Below are positions 18,049 to 29,500 of a DNA stretch of 64,000 bases, piece by piece. Location: positions 112,984-176,983 of the forward strand of contig NZ_BSOB01000017.1 of assembly GCF_030160295.1 (NCBI RefSeq), in the 5' to 3' direction. The stretch is from Dyella acidisoli (GTDB lineage Bacteria > Pseudomonadota > Gammaproteobacteria > Xanthomonadales > Rhodanobacteraceae). The translations under genes and the position numbers were made by a program. Position 1 is the stretch's first letter. Each line of letters opens with the position of its first letter. The notes below the pieces were generated by a model, which searched no databases, had not been told where the DNA came from, and saw only the letters and a list, made by a program, of their open reading frames with translations.

Positions 18049-19071
18049 TCAGAAGGTTCGCTGCACCGAGTAATCCGCCAGCGTCGCCAGCGCATCCCGA
18101 TAAGACGAAGCCGGCAGCAAGCTCAGCGCCTCACGCGCCGCACGCGCATGCCGCAGCGCGCATTCGCGCGTGCGTTCGATCGCACCCGATTCGCGGATGG
18201 CAGTGAGGATATGGTCGAGCGAATCCAGGCCGCCATGCTCAATGGCGTGGCGCATCGCGCGTGCCTGCTCGGCGCCGACACGTTGTAACGCATAAATCAT
18301 TGGCAGCGTCGGCTTGCCCTCGGCGAGATCATCGCCGATGTTCTTGCCCAGTGTGTCGGCATCGCTGATGTAGTCGAGCAGGTCGTCGGCAATCTGGAAG
18401 GCATAACCAAGCTGCATGCCATAGCGGCGCAGCGCCGCCACCTGTGCCTCTGGCAGCCCACCCAGCAAGCCGCCGAGTTGCGTAGCTGCGGCAAACAGCA
18501 CCGCTGTCTTGCGCTCGATCACCGCTAGGTAGGCAGCTTCATCAACATCGGCATTGCCGATGTTGAGCAACTGCAGTACCTCGCCTTCGGCAATGGTGTT
18601 GGTGGTGTCGGCGAGGATGCGCATGATGCGCATGTCGTCCAGTTCCACCATCAGCTGGAACGAGCGCGAATAGAGGAAGTCGCCCACCAGCACGCTAGCC
18701 GCATTACCCCACAGCGCGTTGGCGGTCTTGCGGCCACGGCGCAGATCCGACTCGTCCACCACGTCATCGTGCAGCAGGGTGGAGGTGTGGATGAACTCGA
18801 TCACCGCCGCTAGTTTGATGTGCTTGTCGCCGTTATAACCGGCAGTGCGCGCGGCGAGGGCATGCAGCATGGGGCGCAGGCGCTTGCCGCCGCCGGCGAT
18901 GATGTGATCGGCGATCTGATTGATCAGCACCACGTCGGAAGCCAACCGCTGACGGACCAGGGCATCGATGCGCTGCATGTCGCTTTCAGCTAGGGCGCGT
19001 ACCCCGGCAAAGTCGCGTGCCGGGTCGATGGTCTGGAGAACGGAGGTGTTCATGCGGCTGGGGCTGGACAT
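18049..19071 (-). CDS. ispB: Long-chain polyprenyl diphosphate synthase (IspB-like)
   Basis: A 340-residue trans-prenyltransferase that extends farnesyl diphosphate to the C40-type side chain of ubiquinone. Motifs: 'GGGKRLRPMLHAL', first Asp-rich motif in 'LLHDDVVDESDLRRG', and second Asp-rich motif 'ADDLLDYISD'. A second start six residues downstream (MNTSVLQ) is possible. It complements the ubiH/ubiI pair. Octaprenyl is inferred from family; chain length is not readable with certainty. Confidence 0.92.
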   Translation of the reverse strand: MSSPSRMNTSVLQTIDPARDFAGVRALAESDMQRIDALVRQRLASDVVLINQIADHIIAGGGKRLRPMLHALAARTAGYNGDKHIKLAAVIEFIHTSTLLHDDVVDESDLRRGRKTANALWGNAASVLVGDFLYSRSFQLMVELDDMRIMRILADTTNTIAEGEVLQLLNIGNADVDEAAYLAVIERKTAVLFAAATQLGGLLGGLPEAQVAALRRYGMQLGYAFQIADDLLDYISDADTLGKNIGDDLAEGKPTLPMIYALQRVGAEQARAMRHAIEHGGLDSLDHILTAIRESGAIERTRECALRHARAAREALSLLPASSYRDALATLADYSVQRTF

Positions 19072-19268
19072 AGAACCTCGATTATAGAGGCGGCGGCCGT
19101 GCTACGTGTGATTCGGCATGAAGGTTGGCCGTTCTCAATGACGAACGGAAGGTTGCCCGGCAGGTTTTCTACGTCCGTCGGCGGCTTGCACTGGGGGCTA
19201 TGCGGGCCGTGGGGAGATGTTGAACAGCCTCTCGGATACCATGGCGCCGGCTTCCGGACGGAACAACG

Positions 19269-20045
19269 ATGAGCGATCGGGTACTCAACCGCAGACAGGA
19301 GCAGCTCGTAGCGCGCGTGCGCGAGGAAGGCTTCGCCACCGTGGAGGATCTGGCCGGGCATTTCGAGGTGACCCAGCAGACCATCCGTCGCGATTTGGCC
19401 GCGCTGTGTGATGCCGGCCTGCTGCGCCGCTATCACGGTGGTGTCAGCCTGCCTTCGAGCGTCGAAAACCTCGCCTACACCAAGCGGCAGAACCTGTGGC
19501 AGGAGGAAAAGCTGCGCATCGCTGCTTTGTTGGCGCAACACATCCCCGACGACGCCTCACTGTTCATCAACCTGGGCACCACCAATGAGGACGTGGCGCG
19601 TGCGCTGATGAACCACCGAGGCCTGCGCGTGATCACCAACAATCTCAACGTGGCGATCATGCTCAGCGAAAACCCCAGCTTTGAAGTCATCGTGGCGGGT
19701 GGTGTGGTACGTGGACGCGATCATGGCGTGACGGGTCAGCCGACGATCGAGCTGATTCGCCAGTTCAAGGTCGACTTCGGGGTGATCGGTATTTCCGGTA
19801 TCGATCCGGACGGCACCTTGTTCGATTTCGATCTGCATGAAGTGCGGGTGGCGCAGGCCATCATTGAGCATTCCCGGCAGGTGTTCCTCGCGGCGGACCA
19901 CAGCAAGGTGGGGCGCGATGCCCTGGTGCGCCTGGGGCCGATTTCCCTGGTCCATGCCTGGTTTACCGATCGTGCGCCGCCGCCTGAGTTGGCCCCTGTG
20001 CTGGCGGAAGCAGGCACGCAGGTGCATGTGGCCGCGGAACCATGA
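19269..20045 (+). CDS. glpR: DeoR-family glycerol-3-phosphate regulon repressor GlpR
   Basis: A 258-residue repressor. The N-terminal DeoR winged helix is 'EEGFATVEDLAGHFEVTQQT' followed by IRRDLAAL. The C-terminal sugar-phosphate sensing domain contains 'INLGTTNEDVARAL', 'GGVVRGRDHGVTG', and 'DHSKVGRDALVRLG'. It lies directly upstream of glpD in the same direction with operator-like palindromes in between, which makes glycerol-3-phosphate the likely inducer. Confidence 0.94.
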   Translation: MSDRVLNRRQEQLVARVREEGFATVEDLAGHFEVTQQTIRRDLAALCDAGLLRRYHGGVSLPSSVENLAYTKRQNLWQEEKLRIAALLAQHIPDDASLFINLGTTNEDVARALMNHRGLRVITNNLNVAIMLSENPSFEVIVAGGVVRGRDHGVTGQPTIELIRQFKVDFGVIGISGIDPDGTLFDFDLHEVRVAQAIIEHSRQVFLAADHSKVGRDALVRLGPISLVHAWFTDRAPPPELAPVLAEAGTQVHVAAEP

Positions 20046-20078
20046 TCCTCGCTGCATTGCAGCGTGCAAACGCCAAAA

Positions 20079-20096
20079 ATGTTCGAATACGCTCAT
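20079..20096. promoter_or_regulatory. GlpR-type operator (distal)
   Basis: ATGTTCG-AATA-CGCTCAT, an imperfect inverted repeat matching the ATGTTCG...CGAACAT form of GlpR sites, just after glpR and 113 bp before glpD. A third partial half-site, ATGTTCG, is at 20131. Confidence 0.65.
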
Positions 20097-20160
20097 TCAT
20101 CAAGCGAACCTGTAAATTTTTGCTCCTTAAATGTTCGTTAGTGCGCTTTTTTATATCAAT

Positions 20161-20178
20161 ATGATCGAAAACGAACAT
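20161..20178. promoter_or_regulatory. GlpR-type operator (proximal to glpD)
   Basis: ATGATCGAAAACGAACAT, an almost perfect palindrome of the ATGNTCG-N4-CGANCAT type, 31 bp before the glpD start, so a bound repressor would block the promoter or early elongation. Confidence 0.8.
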
Positions 20179-20208
20179 TTTCGATAAGATGAGCCCATAG
20201 GACAGACG

Positions 20209-21717
20209 ATGACGGAGCAGTACGACCTACTGGTGGTTGGCGGCGGCATCAACGGCGTCGGCATCGCGCGGGATGCTGCCGGGCGGGGGCTCTCCGTATG
20301 CCTGTGCGAGCGCGACGACTTGGCTGCGCATACCTCCAGCGCCAGCACCAAGCTCATCCATGGCGGCTTGCGTTACCTGGAGCAGTACGAGTTCGCCCTG
20401 GTCGGCAAGGCCTTGGCCGAGCGCGAAGTGCTGCTGCGTGCGGCGCCCCACATCATCTGGCCGCTGCGCTTCGTGCTGCCGCACCAATCGCATCTGCGGC
20501 CGGCCTGGATGATCCGGCTCGGCTTGTTTCTCTACGACAACCTGGGGCGCGGCCGGCGCACCTTGCCGAAATCGCGGCGCGTGTCTTTAAAGCGCCATAA
20601 ATCAGGATTGCCGCTGCGCGATGAATTCCATATCGGCTTCGTCTATTCCGATGCCTGGGTGCAGGATGCCCGCCTAGTCGTGCTCAATGCGATGGATGCG
20701 ATGGAGCGTGGTGCGACGATTTTTACGCGCACACGCTGCATCAGTGCGACCCGTGATGCAGATGGCTGGAATGCGCAACTGGAATCGGTGCACGGTGAGC
20801 GGTCGACCATCCGCGCCAAGGCGCTGATCAACGCGACCGGTCCGTGGGCCGTGCAGTTTCTCGATGACGTTGCCAAAGTTGGGCACGATCACGCACTGCG
20901 CCTGGTCAAAGGCAGCCATATCGTGGTGCCACGACTGTTCGAGCATCCTTACGCATACATCTTCCAACAGCCCGATCGCCGCATCGTGTTTGCCATTCCC
21001 TACGAACACGATTTCACTTTGGTCGGCACGACCGATATGGATTACCACGATGATCCGTCGGCACCGCATATCATTGATGAAGAAACCCGCTATCTGTGCG
21101 ATGCGGTGAATCGCTACTTCAAGCGCAGCATTACGCCAGCCGATGTCGTGTGGAGTTATAGCGGCGTGCGCCCGTTGCTGGACGATGAAGCTGGCAATGC
21201 GTCGGAAGTCACGCGCGATTACCTGCTCGAACTGGATCAGCAAGGCGCACCGCTGCTCAACGTTTTCGGTGGCAAGCTGACCACGTATCGCAAATTGGCG
21301 GAGGAAGCGATGGATCGCCTTGCGCCGGTGTTTCCGGATGCGTCAGAAGCGTGGACGTCCAAAGGTCATCCGCTTCCCGGCGGCGAACGGCAAGATGTAA
21401 ATGTCTTGCAGCGCGAACTGCAATCGGCACATCCATGGTTGCCCGAGTCCATGGCTTGGCGCCTGGTGCACAGCTACGGCAGCCGCGCCACGCGAATACT
21501 CGGGCAAGCGCGATCGCTACAGGATCTGGGTGAGCATTTTGGCGCCGATCTGTATCAGGCCGAAGTGGATTATCTTCGTGCGCTGGAATGGGCGGTGGAT
21601 GCCACCGACGTGCTCTGGCGCCGCAGCAAGCTTGGCCTGCGGCTTAATCAGGAACAAGTGGCGCGCTTGACGGCCTATCTCGCCGATGCGCCGCCACGCC
21701 GTGCTTCATTTGCTTGA
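20209..21717 (+). CDS. glpD: Aerobic glycerol-3-phosphate dehydrogenase GlpD
   Basis: A 502-residue membrane-associated FAD enzyme that oxidises glycerol-3-phosphate to dihydroxyacetone phosphate and feeds electrons to quinone. FAD motif 'VVGGGINGVGIARDAAGRG', then 'STKLIHGGLRYLEQYEF', 'KGSHIVVPRLF', 'IPYEHDFTLVGTTDMDY', and 'YSGVRPLLDDE' are all characteristic. Length equals E. coli GlpD. It is preceded by GlpR-type operators and followed, after a palindromic repeat, by glpF and glpK. Confidence 0.98.
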   Translation: MTEQYDLLVVGGGINGVGIARDAAGRGLSVCLCERDDLAAHTSSASTKLIHGGLRYLEQYEFALVGKALAEREVLLRAAPHIIWPLRFVLPHQSHLRPAWMIRLGLFLYDNLGRGRRTLPKSRRVSLKRHKSGLPLRDEFHIGFVYSDAWVQDARLVVLNAMDAMERGATIFTRTRCISATRDADGWNAQLESVHGERSTIRAKALINATGPWAVQFLDDVAKVGHDHALRLVKGSHIVVPRLFEHPYAYIFQQPDRRIVFAIPYEHDFTLVGTTDMDYHDDPSAPHIIDEETRYLCDAVNRYFKRSITPADVVWSYSGVRPLLDDEAGNASEVTRDYLLELDQQGAPLLNVFGGKLTTYRKLAEEAMDRLAPVFPDASEAWTSKGHPLPGGERQDVNVLQRELQSAHPWLPESMAWRLVHSYGSRATRILGQARSLQDLGEHFGADLYQAEVDYLRALEWAVDATDVLWRRSKLGLRLNQEQVARLTAYLADAPPRRASFA

Positions 21718-21765
21718 AATAGCTTTTCTGTCGAATTTACATGTTTTGTCATAAAGCTCCATTTT

Positions 21766-21858
21766 CCCTTGCCGTCATTCCCGCGAAAGCGGGAATCCAC
21801 CTTCGCCTTTTGCATCAGAGTAAATGGATTCCCGCTTTCGCGGGAATGACGGCAAGGG
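21766..21858. repeat. REP-like inverted repeat with perfect 34-bp arms
   Basis: Arms at 21766-21799 and 21825-21858 are exact reverse complements, and each arm itself holds the ATTCCCGC-GAAA-GCGGGAAT hairpin. The 25-bp spacer is unremarkable. It sits between glpD and glpF and may attenuate or stabilise the transcript. Confidence 0.9.
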
Positions 21859-21954
21859 AGGCTAACGCTTGCCGGGAACAACAACCTGTGGGAGGGAAAA
21901 TATGTTGAATCATCTAGTGATCGTATTGCGCATGCCGATGCCAGGGGCACAACC

Positions 21955-22800
21955 ATGAGCCGGCAAAGCATCGGCGAGTTGATTTCCGAAGCGATCGCCA
22001 TGTTCATCATCATCGGCTTGGGCGATTCAGTTGCATGCATGTACGTGCTCTACGATCCAAGTCCTTACGCGAATGCGTATTGGGGTGTATGCATTGCTTG
22101 GGGGCTGGCTGTCACGATTGCGATCTACGTTACGGGCGCGGTGTCCGGCACGCATGCGAATCCGGCCGTGACGTTAGCGCTTGCGTTGTTCCGCAAATTC
22201 CCATGGAAGAAAGTGATTCCCTACTGCATAGCGCAAGTGATCGGCGCATTCCTCGGCGCGGCGATCGTGTACGTACTGTTCTCGCCGGTCATCGATCACT
22301 ACAACCAGGTACATCAGCTCACTCGCGAAGCAGGCGGCGCCGCGGGTGTGTTCTTTACGCATCCGGGCCTGGCAATTACCCCGATGCATGCATTGCTCGA
22401 TCAGATCATCCTCACCGCGTTCTTGTTGTTTGGCATCTTTGCGATCACCGAGCAGTACAACGAAATGGCACCTGGCGCGAACTCAGGCGCATTGATCATC
22501 GGCTTGCTGGTGGCCACCATCGGCGCATCGATGGGATATCTGGAAGCTTGGGCAATCAATCCCGCTCGCGATTTTGGGCCGCGTGTGTTCGCTTATTTCG
22601 CCGGCTGGAGTTCGTCCGCGCTGCCGGCACCGGACAACTATTGGTGGATTCCCATCGTTGGCCCGCTGATTGGTGGTGTGGTCGGCGCTGCTGCCTATCA
22701 ATGGCTGGTGTATCCGTTCCTGCCTGCACGCCTGCGCGTGTTGCGTTCCCCGCAAGACGCCAGCGGTGCAAACGGCGTTGTGACAGATCCAACTCGTTGA
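21955..22800 (+). CDS. glpF: Glycerol uptake facilitator GlpF (aquaglyceroporin)
   Basis: A 281-residue MIP-family channel for passive glycerol entry. Both pore motifs are present: NPA at 69-71 and NPARD at 202-206, the Asp after the second motif being typical of glycerol-conducting members. Six hydrophobic helices are visible. It ends 15 bp before glpK, so the two form a transport and trapping unit. Confidence 0.96.
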   Translation: MSRQSIGELISEAIAMFIIIGLGDSVACMYVLYDPSPYANAYWGVCIAWGLAVTIAIYVTGAVSGTHANPAVTLALALFRKFPWKKVIPYCIAQVIGAFLGAAIVYVLFSPVIDHYNQVHQLTREAGGAAGVFFTHPGLAITPMHALLDQIILTAFLLFGIFAITEQYNEMAPGANSGALIIGLLVATIGASMGYLEAWAINPARDFGPRVFAYFAGWSSSALPAPDNYWWIPIVGPLIGGVVGAAAYQWLVYPFLPARLRVLRSPQDASGANGVVTDPTR

Positions 22801-24348
<1,548 letters not shown>

Positions 24349-24530
24349 TGAGATGGGGTTGCTTGAGCTTGCCGTAACCGTGATGTTCTTCGCCGCCCTT
24401 TAACCTCCCTCGGCTACGCATAGGGAAGGGAAGTAGATCAACTGCTGATTCAACAATAAAGCACGCACGTGCCTGCACGGCCGCCTCATGCCTGTTGTCC
24501 GCGTTCGTGCCGCCGCTCAAGAAAACCAGC

Positions 24531-24662
24531 ATGCGCCAGAAAATCATTGCCTTGGTCGCAATGGCCAGCTGTGTAGTTGCCAGCGCAAACGTCGTTGCTT
24601 GCGATCAGGATTGCGCGAATACCACACTCGCCTGTAACTGGAGTGATCGCCGTCAATCATGA
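24531..24662 (+). CDS. Possible small exported peptide (43 aa)
   Basis: ATG-initiated frame with a signal-peptide-like N-terminus (RQKIIALVAMASCVVASANV) followed by a Cys-containing tail (ACDQDC, ACNW). The ribosome site is weak (AAGAAA). It could be a real Cys-rich peptide or the broken 5' end of a longer secreted-protein gene. Unrecognised. Confidence 0.25.
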   Translation: MRQKIIALVAMASCVVASANVVACDQDCANTTLACNWSDRRQS

Positions 24663-24955
24663 CCGGTGTGGTCGATCAAGCTCAGCAGTTTTGAAGGCAA
24701 TCCCAACAATGCGCTTCCATCGCAGGGCCTGAAGCTGTCGGTAGTTGCAGCGCAGCGTCAATTCGATGGCGCATTCTTCGCAATGTCTTTCGATGCATTT
24801 GCAAAGAAGAAAATCACATCTCACGCAATCTTCATTTGTGTCAAGAATTCGTGCATACATGCGGCTTTTCTTCGAATCAAATGCGATCAATGTCTCAATA
24901 AACGACGGACCGATGCACTTGAGCGCTCGATCCTGGGCAAATTTACTCTAGACAA

Positions 24956-24982
24956 GTAGGCTTTTTTTTTGGCGTTACGTCT
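24956..24982 (+). promoter_or_regulatory. Candidate ECF-sigma promoter, copy A
   Basis: GTAGGC (24956-24961), 15-nt T-rich spacer, ACGTCT (24977-24982). It lies 243 bp upstream of the secreted protein at 25226. The same two-box arrangement is at 29968, 57720, 60401 and 61862. Confidence 0.6.
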
Positions 24983-25225
24983 CTCTATTCATAGGGTGAC
25001 GTCGCTAAAGGAAGTGCTCATTGTTGAACATTGAAACGTTACGTTCGACGTAGTGAGTTTGGGGGATTTCGCGATCGTTGCTCTTTACATAAGGGGCTTG
25101 GCTAAAGCGTTGTTGCTTTCGGCCTGGCGTCTTATGTCCTTACGTCGACATGACCCGTTGTTTCGTCGACATTTCTGGTTGGTATTGAATCCAAACACCT
25201 TTCAACGAAATGGGGAGTTTTGTAT

Positions 25226-26335
25226 ATGCAACCGAAATTGATGTCCGGTCTACGCGGTGGCCTTTTGGCTGCTACTGTCATGGGTCTTTTGGGCTCGGTA
25301 AGCGTTTCCTCTTCCGCCGTCGCACAGACACCGAGCGATGTGGCCACCCAGGCTACCAAGGAAGCGCTGGAAAGCTGGCACGACTCCGTTCGGCACCTGG
25401 CGCCGCCCACAACGGGCTGTTTTGAAGCCAATTACCCCAGCACGGTTTGGAAGAGCGTCGCTTGCAGTGCCGGGACTCTCAAGGCACGGCCAGCGCCAAA
25501 ATTCAAGAAAGCAATTAGCGCCAATGGGATGGACTTGTATACCGTCGGCGGTGGTAACGACTATGCCGTGAAAACAGCATCGCTCACCTCGCTTGCTAAC
25601 ATGTGGTTTCCCGAGGCAACGGGATTGACGTCTGAGCAGAGTGGCGGCGCTCAGTCTGGCGCAGGTAGCAACGGGTCAAATCTCTATACGTTGCAAGGCA
25701 ACACCCAGCTCCAAGTAAACAGTGTCGGCTGCACCCAATACGGCTACACGAGCTGCGCTGCGTGGGAACAGTTTGTTTATGGCACCGGCGTTACATCCAC
25801 TGGCGAGAGTGGGGCGTTCATTCAAACCTGGATTTTCATTCCTGGGGGCGAGAATTGCCCCGCAGGGTTTCAGGCAACACCCTACGGAGCATCTCCAGAG
25901 CTGTCCACTGGGTGCGTTACCAATAGCAACATCGCGATAACTCCTGCGGAGCCTGCAACCAATCTTGCCCACATGGGCATTGTCGCCACCGCAACGGCGG
26001 GTGGCAACGACGTCATCACTTATACGTATGACGGGAAGGCATACAGTGTGAGTCAACCAGACAGCACGGTCCAACTCGCCAAATGGTGGAACACAACGGA
26101 GTTCAATGTTTTTGGCGATGGTGGCGCCGGAGAGGCGCAATTTACGGCCGGCAGCAGTGGTGCGACGGTCAAGGTACGAGTAGGCGTAGACGACGGCAGT
26201 ACAGCTGCACCGACATGTCTTGGCTCCTACGGAACGACTGGCGAGACCAATAATTTCACATTGGGTAATTGCACTGCCACCGCAGGCAGCGCAAGCGCTC
26301 GCCCAGCAATTAATTTCACTGAAACGCTACCGTAA
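25226..26335 (+). CDS. Secreted protein of unknown function
   Basis: A 369-residue protein with a signal peptide (residues 1 to about 34, ending SSAVAQ). Start chosen at MQPKLMSGLRG, 8 nt after a GGGGAG site, rather than a TTG two codons earlier. The mature part is rich in Gly, Ser, Thr and Asn and looks all-beta. It starts with an 'APPTTGCFEANYPSTVW' segment and has several Cys pairs (GCF/VACS, VGCTQYGYTSC, NCPAG/GCV, TCLG/GNC) that could form disulfides. I recognise the PTTGCFxAxYPSTxW pattern from secreted proteins of unknown role, not as a catalytic family. Preceded by promoter candidate A and followed by a terminator. Confidence 0.8.
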   Translation: MQPKLMSGLRGGLLAATVMGLLGSVSVSSSAVAQTPSDVATQATKEALESWHDSVRHLAPPTTGCFEANYPSTVWKSVACSAGTLKARPAPKFKKAISANGMDLYTVGGGNDYAVKTASLTSLANMWFPEATGLTSEQSGGAQSGAGSNGSNLYTLQGNTQLQVNSVGCTQYGYTSCAAWEQFVYGTGVTSTGESGAFIQTWIFIPGGENCPAGFQATPYGASPELSTGCVTNSNIAITPAEPATNLAHMGIVATATAGGNDVITYTYDGKAYSVSQPDSTVQLAKWWNTTEFNVFGDGGAGEAQFTAGSSGATVKVRVGVDDGSTAAPTCLGSYGTTGETNNFTLGNCTATAGSASARPAINFTETLP

Positions 26336-26390
26336 ACCTATGTCGTAGCGGGTATTCGCTTGAGTTGCGAATGATAGTGGATGGAGAAAA

Positions 26391-26424
26391 AAACCTCCCC
26401 CTTCGCAAGTCGATGGGGGAGGTT
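26391..26424. terminator. Bidirectional rho-independent terminator
   Basis: AACCTCCCCC and GGGGGAGGTT arms with a 13-nt loop. Seen from the minus strand a run of seven T follows, so it best serves the autotransporter gene at 26566-29871; on the plus strand it can end the 25226 gene. Confidence 0.8.
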
Positions 26425-26565
26425 CATATCTTTAGCGGTCAACTGCATGCTTTAGCGTGCTGCTGAGAAACGCCACTTCTCTTGCAACACGATAGTTGAT
26501 TGTCATCACGAACATGTGGATGTGAGCCAGAAATTTCAGATCAGCTCACTTTGGTTACGCCGGAA

Positions 26566-29500
26566 TCAGTACCGCCATGTGACGCCTGCTTGAAAACCAC
26601 TGTCGGTAGCGTGATGCGCGAGCTGTCCATCGTAGGCGATACGAAGCGAGACGCTTGGAGTGACCTGCAAGTCGCCTCCCAGATTCACCACCACCGCATT
26701 GCGAGCGTTCGGAACACCCGTGACGTCGAAATTGCTTCCTTGCGCGAAGCTCTCTACGACGACGGGTACGACATATCCCGATGCATGACGCCAGCCCATG
26801 GTTCCATAAGCAGTGAACAGGCTCCCACCAAGGTGCAATTGCGTCGCCGCGTGAGCGCCCAGCGTGGCATAGGTGATAGCGTGTGCTTCGCCTTGGCCCG
26901 TCAAGGCTGCGGCATCACCCTGTTCCTTAAAGCCGTCCTGAAGTAGTTGCACATGCGCCGCCTGTACATAAGGTTCCAGCGTCGCAGTATTGAATGTGAA
27001 TGTGTCACCGACTTCCACAAAAGCCTGCGATGTCGAAGCTTTCGTGCGGCTCCACGTTGCTCCATTCAGGCCGATCAAGGTTTGACTGCGATCGAGCGTC
27101 AACAGGTGTCGTGTATACGCCAGGCCGCCATTTACACTCCAGCCGCCTGGACCGCTCCCGAAGGGAAGTCCGCCATACACGCTCAGGTACGCGTCATTGC
27201 TATTGCCTTTAGTATTGCGTGATGAGAGGAACCCGGTTTGGGTGTAGCCACTGCCTATGCCCACGCGGCCGCGGTCGCCCACAGGCACATCGGCGCCAAG
27301 CAGGAAACCACCGATAGAGTCAGATAAGCCCGTGGCATTGCCGTTGCCATCGTAGTGATCCCACGAGCCCACAAACTGTCCCCACCACGCGAGGTCGCGA
27401 GATGGCGATTGAGTCGCGGGGCCTTCGCTCGTCGTGATGCCCTCGTCTGCTTGGTTTTGCGCTTGGCGCAGTCGTTGCAGCACCGCGTCGCGCATGAAGC
27501 GAGTGTCATCCATAAACGCGCTCTGGGTGCTGGCATGTATCTCGCCTGATAGCTGGTCAGCGGCCTGCCGAATCAAGATCGGGCTAGGTAAGTTGGCGAT
27601 CGTTGTAAACAGTGCATCGGAGTTCGGCAGGCTTTGTATGCCCGCCAACGTCGATACTTGGTTTGGTGTTTGACCGAATGCAGTCAACGCATTGATCTGG
27701 ATAACTTCCAGATACACCTGCAATGGATCGTAGCCTGGTGCCAACTCTAGTACGCCGTTTAACGATAGCGGTGAGAATGTATAGACGCCTGTCAGTCCTT
27801 GATCAGCCGTCAGCAGCGTGTAACGCATGCCAGGCGCATAGACGGCTGAAGTAGAAGGGGTCGCCAACACATTCAATCGAGCACCCGGATCGAGGGTGGC
27901 CGTTCCTTGAACCGCGATCTGGCTTGATTGGCCCGATTGATTGAGGTTGATCTGGGCGAGATACGTCGAGCCCGTGGTTTGATGGTAGTTTCCGGCGACG
28001 TTCAACGCCTGATAGGAGCTTGCGCCGTTGCCTGGGGCAATGGTTCCCTGCACCGTGAGATCGCCGCCGATTTGACCATTGCCGGTCAGCGTGCCCGCGT
28101 TCACCACGGCGCCTGCCACCGATCCGTTGAGTACCAATCTGCCATTCGGAGCAATACTGGTGAGGCCAGTGTAGGTATTGGCACCTGACAGTGTTTCGAC
28201 GCCGGCAGTAATAAGCAGACCACCACCCATGCCACTTCCCAATCCACCATCGCTCAGTTGGCCGCTGAACGTGCCGTCGGCGTTGGTGAGTTGCAACGTA
28301 TTCGCGCCCAGCGAAACCGTCCCTGCACCGGACAGGCTGGTGATGGCTTCACTGTTGGAAGCACGCGAGATATCGAATGTGCCGTCAGCCTGCACATTCG
28401 ACGAGGTCGCTATCGTGCCGGGACCCGCGATACCCAACCATCCGCCGGGCTGGATATCGGTGACACCTGTATAGGTATTGGTACCACTGAGCTGTGCCAC
28501 GCCACCGTTGGCCACGATGAAATTACCACCACCGGAAATGAAACCCGCCAATCCAAGCGGCCCCATGGTGGCTGTTGCAGTGAAGCCAGTAGCAATCGGA
28601 GCATCAGTGACGTAGAACGGTGTGTACCCTGTCGCCTGATTTTGCAAATCGAACATAACGGCGTCTTGCAGGAAGAAGGACATGCCATAGGTGACTGCCT
28701 TCAGCGTGCTGGGTACGTACATTACATCGTTACTCGGGTCGCCGCTGCTACCGCTCGTAACGATCGAGACCGTTCTCGCACCTGCAGCAGCCCCCGTAGC
28801 TGTCAAGTTCATACCTGGGATTTCTTGGTAATCACCCTGGTAAGCAGTACCCATCGAATTGCCTATGCTCTTCACATGACCCGCCGCATTCTCACTGCCG
28901 TATAAATCGGCACTGTGAAGAAGAATGACCGGGGTTCCCGTGTCAAACAGCGTTGGCAACTTCACCGTGTTTCCGTTGCCGTTGAAGGTATAGTTGAAGA
29001 GAGTGCTGAATTCGCGCGTGGAGGCGTTCGCGCCAGATAAAGCGAACGTGGTCGTTGCACCACTGATCCATGGCACGACGCTGAGAAATTGCGCACGCAA
29101 CGCAGGAGTCAGGTTCAGAATAAGACACGCCTGGCCGCAGGCGCCGCCAGGCGCCCCGGGCTTGCCATCCGCCTCCACGATATAGCCCGTGGTGGTCAAC
29201 ATTCCCGGAACGCCGCCATTCGTGCCCTGGCCCTGGGTGATGAAATTACTTGCGCCGAAGGTGCCAAAGAAATGCCCTTCTTCCGGTGCGTTACCTTCAT
29301 TGATGGCCGCCTGCCAATCCAAATCTTGGTATAGCGGAACACCTTTGGGGCTGGTGGTGATCTGCTTTCCTCGAGAAGTAGATGTCACGTAATCCCACGC
29401 GACTCCAACGGGAAGCCCTTGGGCGGTGTCGTCGTTGCTAACCAAACTACCGGTTGTGGAGCTATAGAACTGTATGCTCGATACGGTGGCGTTTTGCTGC

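Noticed and set aside
24666..24959. 97-codon frame on the island
   Set aside because: No ribosome site, Lys/Cys-rich without recognisable fold, and it ends at the promoter candidate; probably chance.
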